This document shows positions 10,545-18,881 of a DNA stretch of 57,615 nucleotides, piece by piece. Both the position numbers and the translations under genes were made by a program. Position 1 is the first letter of the stretch, and the number at the start of each line of letters is the position of its first letter. This DNA comes from Nocardia anaemiae NBRC 100462. GTDB lineage: Bacteria; Actinomycetota; Actinomycetes; Mycobacteriales; Mycobacteriaceae. A model generated the notes under the pieces. It was not told the DNA's origin. It was given only the letters and a program-made list of their open reading frames with translations, and searched no databases. The DNA lies in NCBI RefSeq assembly GCF_001612725.1, contig NZ_BDAZ01000040.1, positions 1 through 57,615 of the forward strand, given 5' to 3'.

Positions 10545-11015
10545 GTGACCGATCCCCACTGGCTCGATGACGTCGAAATGCGCGCATGGGTGGGTTATGT
10601 GCGCACCAGGGACCTCATCGCCGCCGCGGTCGGGCGCGACTCATCCCGCGAGTCGAACCTCACCTACGTCGAGTACTCGGTGCTGGCCTACCTAGCCGAC
10701 GCACCGGATCATCGACTCACCTTCGCCGATCTCGCCGCCAAACTCGAATGGTCGCAGAGCAGGCTGTCCCATCAGATCACCCGGATGGAGAAGCGGGCAC
10801 TGGTGGCCAGGGAACCGATTCCGGACGACGCCCGCCGCACCGCCGCCCGGCTCACGCCGCGCGGCGCCGACGTGCTGGCGACGGCCGCGCCCGCACATGT
10901 GCAGAGCGTGCGCAGACACATGATCGACGTGCTGGACCGCCAGCAATTGGCCGCCCTCGCCGATATCTACGACACGCTGCTCGCCCATCATCGAAGAGTC
11001 GCGGCCACCGAATAA
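10545..11015 (+). CDS. MarR-family transcriptional regulator
   Basis: This 156-aa winged-helix repressor-type protein shows the MarR layout. N-terminal helix WVGYVRTRDLIAAAV is followed by LTYVEYSVLAYLADAP, the recognition region FADLAAKLEWSQSRLSHQITRMEKRALVAREP, and the wing DDARRTAARLTPRG (about 87-100). The GTG at 10545 follows GGAGCG. It is divergent from fumarase and converges with mftD. Ligand unknown. It may bind the small palindromes in the 256-base upstream region and control itself or fumarase. Confidence 0.88.
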   Translation: MTDPHWLDDVEMRAWVGYVRTRDLIAAAVGRDSSRESNLTYVEYSVLAYLADAPDHRLTFADLAAKLEWSQSRLSHQITRMEKRALVAREPIPDDARRTAARLTPRGADVLATAAPAHVQSVRRHMIDVLDRQQLAALADIYDTLLAHHRRVAATE

Positions 11016-11024
11016 CTCACCAGC

Positions 11025-12218
11025 TCAAGCCGATTGCACGGCCGGGTCCGGCACCCCCAATGCCCGCTCGAAGCCGTCCGGCACCACCAGATCGCTCCGA
11101 TCGAGATCGCCGACGCTGGTCTTGCGCAGTCCCAGTAGCGCTGAATCAATACCGCCACGCAGGATGTCGAGCACATTCTCGACACCGGCCTGCCCGTTCG
11201 CGGCGAGGCCCCACAGGTACGCCCGCCCGATCATGACCGCGCGAGCGCCGAGCGCCACCGCCTTCACCACATCGCTACCGCGCCGGATGCCGCCATCGAG
11301 CACCACCTCGATCTGCGATCCGACCGCCTCGGCCACCACGGGCAATGCCCGAATCGCGGCGGGCGTGCCGTCCAGATTGTTTCCGCCGTGATTGGAGACC
11401 GAAATCGCCGCGACACCGGCATCGACCGCCCGCAGCGCATCGTCGACGCGCATCACGCCCTTGAGCATGACCGGCCCGTCCCACTGTTCGCAGATCCACG
11501 CCACATCCGCCCAATCCGGTGCGGGAGTGCCCATCCACTCGCCGTAGGCGCCGAAAAATCCGGGCGCGGGACCGTCGCCGACGGCCATATTCGGTGCGGT
11601 GAGATCCGGAATACGGCCGGAGCGAACATAAGTCGCGAGCCAGCGCGGCCGGGCCAGGGTCTGCGGCGCGAATGTCAGCATGGTCTTGAAATCCAGCTTC
11701 TCCGGGATCACCGGGCTGCCCCAGTCGCGCCCGTGCGAGAAGGACCAGTCCAGGGTCAGGATCAGACCGACCGCACCCGCCGCCTTGGCCCGCGACATCC
11801 GTTGCAGGATCTCATCTTTCGAACCGCACCAGTACAGCTGGAAGAATGTCGCCGGATTCGCCGCGATGACCTCCTCGATCGGCTTGCTCGCGAAGGAGCT
11901 CAGTCCCATCGCGATGCCACGAGCCGCCGCCGCCCGCGCCACGGCCACTTCACCATCCGGATGCACCGCCTGCACGCCGGTCGGCGAGATCAGCACCGGC
12001 ATCGAGAGCTGCTGTCCCAGTATGGTTGTCGACTGATCGCGCTCGCCGATCGGTCCAGCGCAGTGCGGGGCGAAGCCGAGTTCGGTGAAGGCCTGCTGAT
12101 TTTCGTCGATGGTCTGGCCGCGCTCGGATCCGGCGATCAGTGCGCCGTACACCGACTTCGGCAGTCGTTTCTTTGCCCGCCGCTGCGCCTCGGCAACGGT
12201 TTCGAACCAGGGGTTCAC
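11025..12218 (-). CDS. mftD: Pre-mycofactocin synthase MftD (FMN-dependent alpha-hydroxy acid oxidase family)
   Basis: MftD oxidises the AHDP intermediate made by MftC and MftE to pre-mycofactocin, using FMN. The 397-aa protein has the family hallmarks: ISPTGVQAVHPDGEVAVARAA, SSFASKPIEEV, the SNHGGNNLDG FMN/active-site motif and LDGGIRRGSDVVKAVALGARAVMIGRAY near the C-terminus. Its N-terminus WFETVAEAQRRAKKRLPKSVY strongly resembles Mycobacterium tuberculosis Rv0694. I chose GTG at 12218 because it overlaps the mftE stop as GTGA and gives the family N-terminus. The gene lies after mftE, the reverse of the usual D-then-E order, and no mftA, mftB, mftC or mftF is present. Confidence 0.93.
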   Translation of the reverse strand: MNPWFETVAEAQRRAKKRLPKSVYGALIAGSERGQTIDENQQAFTELGFAPHCAGPIGERDQSTTILGQQLSMPVLISPTGVQAVHPDGEVAVARAAAARGIAMGLSSFASKPIEEVIAANPATFFQLYWCGSKDEILQRMSRAKAAGAVGLILTLDWSFSHGRDWGSPVIPEKLDFKTMLTFAPQTLARPRWLATYVRSGRIPDLTAPNMAVGDGPAPGFFGAYGEWMGTPAPDWADVAWICEQWDGPVMLKGVMRVDDALRAVDAGVAAISVSNHGGNNLDGTPAAIRALPVVAEAVGSQIEVVLDGGIRRGSDVVKAVALGARAVMIGRAYLWGLAANGQAGVENVLDILRGGIDSALLGLRKTSVGDLDRSDLVVPDGFERALGVPDPAVQSA

Positions 12219-12943
12219 GAGGAGGATCCTTTCGGGGAAGCCACCGGCCACCACAGCCGGATCTGTTCATGCAGGTCAGTGGTCAGTTGGATGAGCAGCG
12301 CAGCGCCCTCGTCGGCATTCGCGCCCGTCGGGTCGCCGAGCACTCCGTTGGCGCTCACCGCGCGCACTCCCCCGGCGCGCAGCAGGGGCAGGATTTCGGC
12401 GAGCGGTCTGGTATCACCGGCGGCGGCGAGTTCGGTCCGCACCGCATCCGGCCGCAGCGCCAACTGCATCGAGGTCTCGGCGCGGCCCGCGTGCGGATCA
12501 CCCGGATAGTGCGGCATGAACACCCGCACGTCCCGGGATTCGGTGCGCAGCAACGCCTCGGCTTTGCGCAGCGGCTCGAGATTGCCGCCGTGCCCGTTGA
12601 CGAGCACGATGCGGTCGAAAGTCTCGGTGGCCGACCGGCACAACTCCACGATCAGCAACTCGAGCGCGACCTGCCCGATCGATAGCGTGCCAGGGAAACC
12701 CGCGTGCTCACCGCTGGCGCCGTATGGGATCGCCGGTGCGACGAGCACATCCGACCGCGATTCGGCCAGTCGCGCGCACAATGCCACCGCGATATCGGTA
12801 TCGGTGGACAGCGGCAGATGCGGTCCGTGCTGTTCGGTCGCCCCGACCGGCACGGCGAGGATCGCGCCCGTGGCCGCGCGCGCCCCGGCCTGCGGCCAGG
12901 TCAGTCGCGCGGCCACGGTGTGTTCCGCGACACTTTCCACCAT
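12215..12943 (-). CDS. mftE: Mycofactocin peptidase MftE (creatininase family)
   Basis: MftE is a metal-dependent creatininase-fold peptidase that releases AHDP from the C-terminus of the MftA peptide after MftC has modified it. The 242-aa protein shows LAVPVGATEQHGPHLPLSTDTDIA (metal-binding E and H), PAIPYGASGEHAGFPGTLSIG and LVNGHGGN, all creatininase-family signatures. ATG at 12943 has no clear Shine-Dalgarno sequence, but GATAAT lies 8 bases upstream, so the message may be leaderless. That -10-like box is inside the palindrome shared with divergent mftR. Its stop overlaps the start of mftD. Confidence 0.9.
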   Translation of the reverse strand: MVESVAEHTVAARLTWPQAGARAATGAILAVPVGATEQHGPHLPLSTDTDIAVALCARLAESRSDVLVAPAIPYGASGEHAGFPGTLSIGQVALELLIVELCRSATETFDRIVLVNGHGGNLEPLRKAEALLRTESRDVRVFMPHYPGDPHAGRAETSMQLALRPDAVRTELAAAGDTRPLAEILPLLRAGGVRAVSANGVLGDPTGANADEGAALLIQLTTDLHEQIRLWWPVASPKGSSS

Positions 12944-12951
12944 GCCGCGAG

Positions 12952-12975
12952 ATTATCGTCAGTCACTGACATAAT
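12952..12975. promoter_or_regulatory. Palindromic operator between mftE and mftR, probable MftR site
   Basis: Nested inverted repeat: ATTAT (12952-12956), two bases, TCAGT (12959-12963), a central C, ACTGA (12965-12969), one base, ATAAT (12971-12975). It covers the GATAAT -10-like box of mftE on the minus strand and lies at about the -35 region of mftR, whose own -10-like CATAAT is at 12997-13002. It is well placed for a TetR repressor to shut both genes. Confidence 0.65.
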
Positions 12976-13010
12976 CAAGATCCGGCGATCGACGCCCATA
13001 ATCAACAGCC

Positions 13011-13628
13011 GTGACAGATGCCAAGGTGCGGGGCCGTCCACGCGGCACAACCAAGCGCGAACTCGAACTGATCGCCATGCGACTGTTCACCGAACAGGGC
13101 TTCGACGAAACCACCGTCGAGCAGATCGCCGCGGCCGCGGGTATCAGCGGGCGCACCTTCTTCCGCTACTTCCCCACCAAGGCGGAGGTGCTCTGGTACC
13201 AGTTCGACGCCGAGGTCGAGGCGCTGCGCGCAGCCTTCGCCACCGTGCCCGACGAGGTACCGATGATGACCGCCGTGCGCCGAGTTGTGGTGAACGCCAA
13301 CCGATATCGCGCCGAAGACGTGCCCGAACTGCGGGTTCGCATGCACCTCGTCGGCGGCGATCCGGCACTGGCCGCCACCGCGGGCGCGCATTACGACGCC
13401 TGGGAGCGGGCCGTGAGCGCATTCGCCGCACGCCGACTCGGCGTACCGGAGGACGACCTGGTCGCGATGGCGGTCGGGCGCACCACCCTGGCCGCGGCGC
13501 GCGCCGCCTTCGACGCCTGGCTGACCCGCGCCGACGCCGACCTCACCGTCTATCTCGACCAAGCGCTCGCGGCGCTGGCACGTGGATTCGCGCCGCCGCG
13601 CGAGGATCCGGATCCAGCATCGAGCTAA
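13011..13628 (+). CDS. mftR: TetR-family regulator, MftR type (mycofactocin system regulator)
   Basis: This 205-aa TetR protein has an N-terminal helix-turn-helix: RGRPRGTTKRELELIAMRLF, then FDETTVEQIAAAAGISGRTFFRYFPTKAEVLW (about 29-60). That stretch, with FFRYFPTK, resembles MftR of mycobacteria, and the gene is divergent from mftE as mftR usually is from the mft operon. By established work MftR senses long-chain acyl-CoA; this is not shown here. GTG at 13011 is 8 bases after CATAAT, consistent with a leaderless transcript. Confidence 0.82.
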   Translation: MTDAKVRGRPRGTTKRELELIAMRLFTEQGFDETTVEQIAAAAGISGRTFFRYFPTKAEVLWYQFDAEVEALRAAFATVPDEVPMMTAVRRVVVNANRYRAEDVPELRVRMHLVGGDPALAATAGAHYDAWERAVSAFAARRLGVPEDDLVAMAVGRTTLAAARAAFDAWLTRADADLTVYLDQALAALARGFAPPREDPDPASS

Positions 13629-13634
13629 CGGCAG

Positions 13635-13661
13635 GTTTCACGGGCGACCGGGATGGGGTAT
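13635..13661 (+). promoter_or_regulatory. SigF/SigB-type promoter upstream of rsbR
   Basis: GTTT at 13635-13638, a 17-base spacer, and GGGTAT at 13656-13661 match the actinobacterial SigF/SigB consensus GTTT-N15-17-GGGTAT. It sits 75 bases before the rsbR start and predicts that the partner-switching operon is transcribed by the stress sigma factor it controls. Confidence 0.65.
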
Positions 13662-13736
13662 GACTAGGCTCGGTATCGGCGCGCAGCCGCATGCACGACT
13701 ATCCCGACAATCCCGTCGAAAGGGGCTGGAATTTCC

Positions 13737-14645
13737 ATGTCCGAGGTGTCCATGAGCCTTTCGGCGGATTCCCTGCCCGTAGGACCGGTCGACAACCTGC
13801 TTCCGCAGCTGGTCGAACACCTGCGGCAGAACCGAACCGCGCTGCGTGAGGAGTGGGCACGCCGCATTACCGATGCCCAACTGCTGACCGCCATGACCCC
13901 GGAGGAGATCTTCTCCGAAGCGACGTCGATGTACGACAACTACGTCGAGGTCCTCGTGACCGGTAGCGTCGAAGCGCTGCAGGCCTACGCCCGCGATCTG
14001 TCCGAGCGCATCATTCCGAGAGGAGTCGATACTGACGAGGTACTCGGTATCGTCCTGCTGCTGCGCGACGTGCTCGCCCGCTCGCTATTCGAGAAGTACC
14101 AGGCCGATTTCGAACTGCTGAATGCCGTTCTGGACGCCTATGAACCGGCGGCCAACCGCATCGCGAGCACCGTGGCCATCTCGTTCGTGCAGGAGCGCGA
14201 GCGCGTCATCCGCCAGCAGCAGGAAGCCATCCGCGAGCTGTCCACCCCGGTGCTGCAGGTGCGCGAGCAGCTGCTGATTCTGCCGATCATCGGCGTGCTC
14301 GACAGTCAGCGCGCTCGCCAGCTCACCGAGCAGCTGCTGCGTGCCATCCGCGCCAACCGCGCGAAGGTGGTCGTGATCGACATCACCGGTGTGCCCGCGA
14401 TCGACTCCACGGTGGCCAACCACCTGGTGCAGACCGTGGACGCATCCGGCCTGATGGGCGCCAATGTGATCATCACCGGCCTGTCCTCCGAGATCGCGCT
14501 CACGCTGGTGACCATCGGCCTCGACCTGTCGAAGATGAACGCGGTCGGCGACCTTCAGGGTGGTATCGAAGAGGCCGAACGCTTACTCGGCTATGAGGTC
14601 ACTCGAATGACGGACCGGCAGCTCACCGAACGCGATGGGCGCTGA
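13737..14645 (+). CDS. rsbR: Stressosome scaffold/sensor RsbR (RsbRA-like, STAS domain)
   Basis: RsbR proteins form the stressosome shell with RsbS and sense stress through their N-terminal domain. The 302-aa protein has an N-terminal helical globin-like (RsbR_N) region (about 20-165), then a linker helix QERERVIRQQQEAIRELSTPVLQVREQLLILPIIG leading into the C-terminal STAS domain (about 170-285). That domain contains VIDITGVPAIDSTVANHLVQTVDA, with the DST segment where RsbT phosphorylates RsbRA. ATG at 13737 follows GAAAGGGG; a second ATG at 13752 is possible. It is the first gene of a six-gene operon. Confidence 0.92.
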   Translation: MSEVSMSLSADSLPVGPVDNLLPQLVEHLRQNRTALREEWARRITDAQLLTAMTPEEIFSEATSMYDNYVEVLVTGSVEALQAYARDLSERIIPRGVDTDEVLGIVLLLRDVLARSLFEKYQADFELLNAVLDAYEPAANRIASTVAISFVQERERVIRQQQEAIRELSTPVLQVREQLLILPIIGVLDSQRARQLTEQLLRAIRANRAKVVVIDITGVPAIDSTVANHLVQTVDASGLMGANVIITGLSSEIALTLVTIGLDLSKMNAVGDLQGGIEEAERLLGYEVTRMTDRQLTERDGR

Positions 14646-14657
14646 TCGGGCGCACCC

Positions 14658-15047
14658 ATGCCGGTTCCGATACTCAAGCAAGGCACGTATCTCATAGCGT
14701 CGGTTCAGTCAGCCTTGACCGACGCGGATACCGAGCGTCTGCAAGACGACCTGATGAAACAGGTCAGCAAATATCGAGCACACGGAATCATCGTAGACGT
14801 CACCGCGATCGATGTGATGGATTCGTTCGCGGCCAGATCGCTGCGTACCATCGCGCACATGACGCAGCTCCGCGGTGCCGAAACGGTCATCGTGGGATTA
14901 CAGCCCGAAGTCGCGTTCGCCATGGTGCAGCTCGGCCTCACCTTCGAGGACATGCACACCGCCCTCGACCTGGAAGAGGGCTTGGCGTGGCTGAACCGCA
15001 AGACTACGGGCCGCCGCCAGCGAGATGGTCGTGACAGTGGCCGCTGA
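14658..15047 (+). CDS. rsbS: Stressosome STAS protein RsbS
   Basis: RsbS is the single-domain STAS partner of RsbR; unphosphorylated RsbS holds RsbT in the stressosome. The protein is 129 aa: PVPILKQGTYLIASVQSALTD, then VDVTAIDVMDSFAARSLRTIAHM. The DSF serine corresponds to Bacillus RsbS Ser59, the site RsbT phosphorylates. The C-terminus ARG-rich tail (TTGRRQRDGRDSGR) overlaps rsbT by 23 bases, so translation is coupled. It lies 12 bases after rsbR. Confidence 0.93.
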   Translation: MPVPILKQGTYLIASVQSALTDADTERLQDDLMKQVSKYRAHGIIVDVTAIDVMDSFAARSLRTIAHMTQLRGAETVIVGLQPEVAFAMVQLGLTFEDMHTALDLEEGLAWLNRKTTGRRQRDGRDSGR

Positions 15048-15450
15048 GAACTTGGTGATCGCGGTGAGGGTGTCGGGTGACATCGTGACCGCGCGTCAAG
15101 CCGGACGGGAGCTGGCAGCCAGGCTCGGTTTTTCTCTGACAGATATGACCATGATCTCGACCGCGATCTCCGAGATCGCCCGCAACATAACCAGTTACGC
15201 GGGCAGTGGTGAAATACGTTTGCTGGTCGATGACCGGGAGGGTCGCCAGGCACTCGTCGTCCAGGCCGAGGACCAGGGACCCGGCATTCTCGATATCGCC
15301 CGCGCACTCGATGACGGGTACTCCACCGGCCGTGGTCTCGGCCTCGGCCTGCCCGGCGCGCGTCGGCTGATGGATCGGCTCACCGTCGAATCCGCACCCG
15401 GTCGCGGCACGTTGGTGGAGATGTGGAAGTGGGTACCCAACGGTGCATGA
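15025..15450 (+). CDS. rsbT: Serine/threonine kinase RsbT (switch protein)
   Basis: RsbT is a GHKL-fold kinase that phosphorylates RsbR and RsbS under stress and then leaves to activate an RsbU-type phosphatase. In its 141 aa the ATP-binding boxes are clear: N box ISEIARNITSYA, G1 box DQGPGI, and G2 box GRGLGLGLPGARRLMD, ending GTLVEMWKW. The ATG at 15025 overlaps rsbS; GTG codons at 15031 and 15037 are alternatives. Its stop overlaps the start of rsbX. Confidence 0.93.
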   Translation: MVVTVAAENLVIAVRVSGDIVTARQAGRELAARLGFSLTDMTMISTAISEIARNITSYAGSGEIRLLVDDREGRQALVVQAEDQGPGILDIARALDDGYSTGRGLGLGLPGARRLMDRLTVESAPGRGTLVEMWKWVPNGA

Positions 15451-16081
15451 GGACGGGATCATCGGCCGGATCGAATGGGCGGTGGCCGGTCGCGCCCTGC
15501 CTGGCCAGCGGGTTTCCGGTGATCGCGGCGTGGTCCTCGACGCGGGCGGCGGTGCGGTGCTCTTCGCCGTCCTCGACGGGCTCGGCCACGGCACGGCGGC
15601 CGCGGACGCCGCCGATCGGGCCGCCCAGGTGCTGTCGGAGAACCGCGCCGAACCGCTGGACGTGCTGATGGTGCTGTGTCATCGGGCCATGGCCGATACC
15701 CGAGGTGCGGCAGTGTCTTTGGCGCTGTTCGGCGCATCCGATACGGTGCACTGGCTCGGCGTCGGCAATGTCGACTGCCGAATTCTGACCGCGGGTCCGG
15801 TGGGGCTCGCCATGCGCGCGACGGTCCTGATGACCGGTGGCATCGTCGGCTATCGGCTACCCCAGACACTACAGGTGCAGACCGTTCCGGTGCGGCCGGG
15901 CGATCTGCTGCTGATGTCGACCGACGGCATCGTCACCGAATCCGCCGACAGCGGCATCGATCCGTCCAAATCCACCGCCGAGATCACCGCCGAAATCCTG
16001 GCCAGGCACGCCAAGGATACCGACGACGCATTGGTGCTCGCGGCCCGCCACCGGGGCGGCGTACTGGAGGGATCAGCATGA
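15443..16081 (+). CDS. rsbX: Feedback PP2C phosphatase RsbX
   Basis: RsbX dephosphorylates RsbR-P and RsbS-P and resets the stressosome. The 212-aa PP2C/SpoIIE-like protein shows LFAVLDGLGHGTAAADAAD (metal-binding D and the DGxGHG motif), GAAVSLALFGASDTVHWLGVGNVDCRI and LLLMSTDGIVTE. It ends with DDALVLAARHRGG. GTG at 15443 overlaps the rsbT stop, and the stop overlaps the ATG of the next gene (ATGA), marking tight operon coupling. Confidence 0.9.
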   Translation: MHEDGIIGRIEWAVAGRALPGQRVSGDRGVVLDAGGGAVLFAVLDGLGHGTAAADAADRAAQVLSENRAEPLDVLMVLCHRAMADTRGAAVSLALFGASDTVHWLGVGNVDCRILTAGPVGLAMRATVLMTGGIVGYRLPQTLQVQTVPVRPGDLLLMSTDGIVTESADSGIDPSKSTAEITAEILARHAKDTDDALVLAARHRGGVLEGSA

Positions 16082-18405
16082 GCGCGGCGTTGGCCGCATT
16101 TCTCGACGCCTACTCGGATGCGCTACGGCGGCATCTGAACTCACCGTCACAGGCGAGTCTCGGTGAGGGTTACGAGCTCGGCCGCCGGGCCCTCGTCGAG
16201 GGCATCAGCCTGCTCGATCTCACCGAAAACCATTACCGCGTGGTGCAAGCCACGGAATCGGGAACCGGGGACGCCAAACATGCCGAGACCGCGTTGGAGT
16301 TCTTGCTGCAGACTCTCGCCGCGCTCGACATCGCCACCCGCGGATATATCGATGGCACCCGCCGCGCCGAACAACAGCGTTCGCGCATCGACGATCTGGC
16401 CGGGCGCGACGCCTTTCGCACTGCCCTGGTCGAGTCGCTGCAGGACGGCTTCTTCGTCGCCGACGCGCGTGGCACCATCATCGAGGTCAACTCCGCCTTC
16501 GGCGCGCTGACCGGCTACGGCGCATCGGAACTTCCCTTCCCGCTCCCGCATCCGTGGTCCACGCCGGAGGGGCCGCGCTATCCCGATCTCGGTAGCGAGG
16601 CACAGCGATTCGTGATTCCGGTCAAACATCGCGACGGCCGCACGGTCTGGCTGGCGGTCAGCACCAGCGCGATGGTCGAACCGGAGAAGTACGAGCAGAT
16701 CTTCGTCGGCACCATCCGCGATGTCACCGCCGAACACGATGCGCAGGCGCGCGATCAGGCGGCGTCACGACTGGCCACCGCGGTCGGCGCGGCGACGAGT
16801 GTGGTCGAGGTGCTCGCCGTCGGGCTGGACGAGCTGCGACGCACCGTCGGCGCGGAAACCGCGGTGGTGATGGTGTGGCCCAACCGCAATACCGGGCCGG
16901 AGACGTATGTCTCCGGGGCCGAGGGGGTTCCGGAGGGCTCGGTGCTCGACGCCCGCGCGCGGGCACTGCTGGATCGGGCTCGACGTCGTCCGGCGCGCAG
17001 CCTGTTCGCGATTCCGGAGGGCACCGAGAGTTCCGAGGGCATCGTCGCCCCGCTCGGCGAGACCGGTGATGCGGCGCTGTGGCTGCGCTTCGCCGCGCCG
17101 CGCGCCATCAGCGCCGCCGACTGGACATTGTTCTCACTGCTCATCGGACATCTCAGCCTGGCGGTGCAGCGGGCGCGTAACTTCGATCAGGCGCGCTCGA
17201 CCTCGCTGACGCTGCAGCGCGCCATGCTCGGTCCGATCGAACTGCCGCCGCGGTTCTCGGTGCACTACGAGCCCGCGCTGCCGCCGCTGGAGATCGGCGG
17301 CGACTGGTACGACGTGGTGCCACTGCGCGACGGCACCATCGGTGTTGTGGTCGGCGATTGTGTCGGGCGTGGTCTGTCCGCGGCCGTCGTGATGGGCCAA
17401 TTGCGTACGGCCGCACGGGCTCTGCTGCTGCGCGGCGCGGGTCCGGCGCAGCTGCTCGCGGAACTCGATACCGTCGCGGGCCGGATTCCCGGCGCCATGT
17501 GCACGACGGTCTGCGCCGCCGTCCTCGATCCGGTGCGCGGACTGGTCCGCTACAGCAGTGCCGGACATATGCCGCCGATTCTTGCCGATGTCGGTCAGCC
17601 GGGCCGACTGCTCGAGGGCGGCCGCGCGGTACCGCTGGCGACCTTCGATACGCCACGGCGTCCCGAGGCAACTACGGCGCTCACGCCAGGTTCGACGCTG
17701 GTGTTGTTCACCGACGGCCTGGTCGAACAGCGCGGCGTCGATATCGATGACAGTTTCGCCAAGATCTCGGGGGTGCTCGCCGATACCGCGGGCAAGTTGC
17801 CGCGTGAGGTCGCCGATGCCGTGCTCTCCCGACTACGTCCGGCAGCGGGCTACGACGATGACGTCGCCATGGTCGTCTATCGGCAACCCCCGGCACCGCT
17901 GCGGCTGGAGATTCCGGCCAATCCGGATCAGCTCTCGGCCATGCGCAAGCGGCTCAAGGCCTGGCTGGCCGCCGCCGCGGTGCCGCACGATCTCGCCTCC
18001 GACCTCATCGCCGCGGCCAACGAGGCCTGTAGCAACAGCATCGAACACGCCTACCGCAACGGCGGCGGGCCGGTCACCCGCGCGATCAGCTCCACGGCCG
18101 AACTGCTCGGCCGGGCCACCGGCGCCGCGGCGGCCACCACCGATCCTGGGCTCGTCGAATTGACCGCCGAATGTGATACCCAAAAGGTCGTCATTCTGGT
18201 CGCCGACACCGGAACGTGGAAACCACGCTCCGCCGATCCGGGGCCGCGCGGACGCGGCATCGACATGATGCGGGCATTGACGGAAGAATTGGAGATAGAC
18301 CACAGCGGGCTGGGCACCCGCGTCCGCATGTCGGTAACGTTGCCCGCGATCAAATCCCCCGTAGCGAACCCACTGCGTGGCACGAACCGCCAGATTTCTG
18401 GCTGA
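16078..18405 (+). CDS. rsbU: RsbU-type PP2C phosphatase with PAS and GAF-like sensors, fused to an RsbW-type kinase domain
   Basis: This 775-aa protein joins opposite activities. An N-terminal helical domain (about 1-95) resembles the RsbT-binding part of RsbU. A PAS domain follows (about 110-220, ESLQDGFFVADARGTIIEVN), then a GAF-like region (about 225-370). The SpoIIE/PP2C phosphatase (about 385-600) has GGDWYDVV (D409), GDCVGRGLSAAVVMG (D427), SSAGHMPP, LFTDGLVE and YDDDVAMVV. A C-terminal HATPase (about 605-760) has the N box NEACSNSIEHAY (N648, E649, N653), a G1-like DTGTWKP and G2 GRGIDMM. Inferred role: dephosphorylates the RsbV-like protein encoded next and may phosphorylate it and/or bind sigma. 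ATG at 16078 overlaps the rsbX stop; upstream in-frame codons are shadow sequence. Confidence 0.9.
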   Translation: MSAALAAFLDAYSDALRRHLNSPSQASLGEGYELGRRALVEGISLLDLTENHYRVVQATESGTGDAKHAETALEFLLQTLAALDIATRGYIDGTRRAEQQRSRIDDLAGRDAFRTALVESLQDGFFVADARGTIIEVNSAFGALTGYGASELPFPLPHPWSTPEGPRYPDLGSEAQRFVIPVKHRDGRTVWLAVSTSAMVEPEKYEQIFVGTIRDVTAEHDAQARDQAASRLATAVGAATSVVEVLAVGLDELRRTVGAETAVVMVWPNRNTGPETYVSGAEGVPEGSVLDARARALLDRARRRPARSLFAIPEGTESSEGIVAPLGETGDAALWLRFAAPRAISAADWTLFSLLIGHLSLAVQRARNFDQARSTSLTLQRAMLGPIELPPRFSVHYEPALPPLEIGGDWYDVVPLRDGTIGVVVGDCVGRGLSAAVVMGQLRTAARALLLRGAGPAQLLAELDTVAGRIPGAMCTTVCAAVLDPVRGLVRYSSAGHMPPILADVGQPGRLLEGGRAVPLATFDTPRRPEATTALTPGSTLVLFTDGLVEQRGVDIDDSFAKISGVLADTAGKLPREVADAVLSRLRPAAGYDDDVAMVVYRQPPAPLRLEIPANPDQLSAMRKRLKAWLAAAAVPHDLASDLIAAANEACSNSIEHAYRNGGGPVTRAISSTAELLGRATGAAAATTDPGLVELTAECDTQKVVILVADTGTWKPRSADPGPRGRGIDMMRALTEELEIDHSGLGTRVRMSVTLPAIKSPVANPLRGTNRQISG

Positions 18406-18430
18406 GGAATGCAGCGCGAAAGGCGGGTTC

Positions 18431-18823
18431 ATGGCAGATTGTGATGATGTGACAAACAACTCCGGAGACGCGTATCCCCTGGCGGACACGATGACCACCA
18501 CAGTCGAGGCACACGATGGCGCGACCGTGCTCACGGTTTCCGGCGAGGTCGATCTGGCGACCGCGCCAGCGCTGGAGAACACCATCGAGGCCATTCTCAC
18601 CGGCAAACCGGCGGTCCTGATCATCGACCTGACCGGTGTCAGCTTCCTCGCCTCGGCGGGTATGGCGACCCTGGTCGCGGCGCATCAGCGCGCGGGTGAC
18701 ACGACGACCATCGTGGTGGTCGCGGATGGTCCGGCCACCAGTCGGCAGCTCAAGATGACGAGTCTGGATCAGGTGTTCGCACTGCACACCACGCTGGCCG
18801 AGGCGCTGGCCAGCCTGCGCTGA
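18431..18823 (+). CDS. rsbV: Anti-anti-sigma factor, STAS domain (RsbV-like)
   Basis: This 130-aa STAS protein is the expected substrate and output of the switch: when dephosphorylated it binds the anti-sigma kinase and frees the sigma factor. The core reads VEAHDGATVLTVSGEVDLATAPALENTI, then LIIDLTGVSFLASAGMATLVAAHQRA. The ASAGM serine is the usual phosphorylation site. ATG at 18431 is preceded by GAAAGGCGGG; a longer start at 18377 would overlap the previous gene. It is the last gene before a strong terminator, and no sigma gene follows, unlike Bacillus sigB operons. Confidence 0.9.
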   Translation: MADCDDVTNNSGDAYPLADTMTTTVEAHDGATVLTVSGEVDLATAPALENTIEAILTGKPAVLIIDLTGVSFLASAGMATLVAAHQRAGDTTTIVVVADGPATSRQLKMTSLDQVFALHTTLAEALASLR

Positions 18824-18838
18824 CTCGAATAGCTCCCG

Positions 18839-18881
18839 CATCCCGGCCCCGCCGCATCGGCGGGGCCGGGATGGTCGTTTT
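18839..18881 (+). terminator. Strong intrinsic terminator closing the stressosome operon
   Basis: Perfect 16-bp GC-rich stem (18839-18854 with 18858-18873), a 3-base loop, then a short T-run GTCGTTTT on the plus strand. It lies between convergent genes and partly serves the minus-strand gene as well. Confidence 0.85.
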
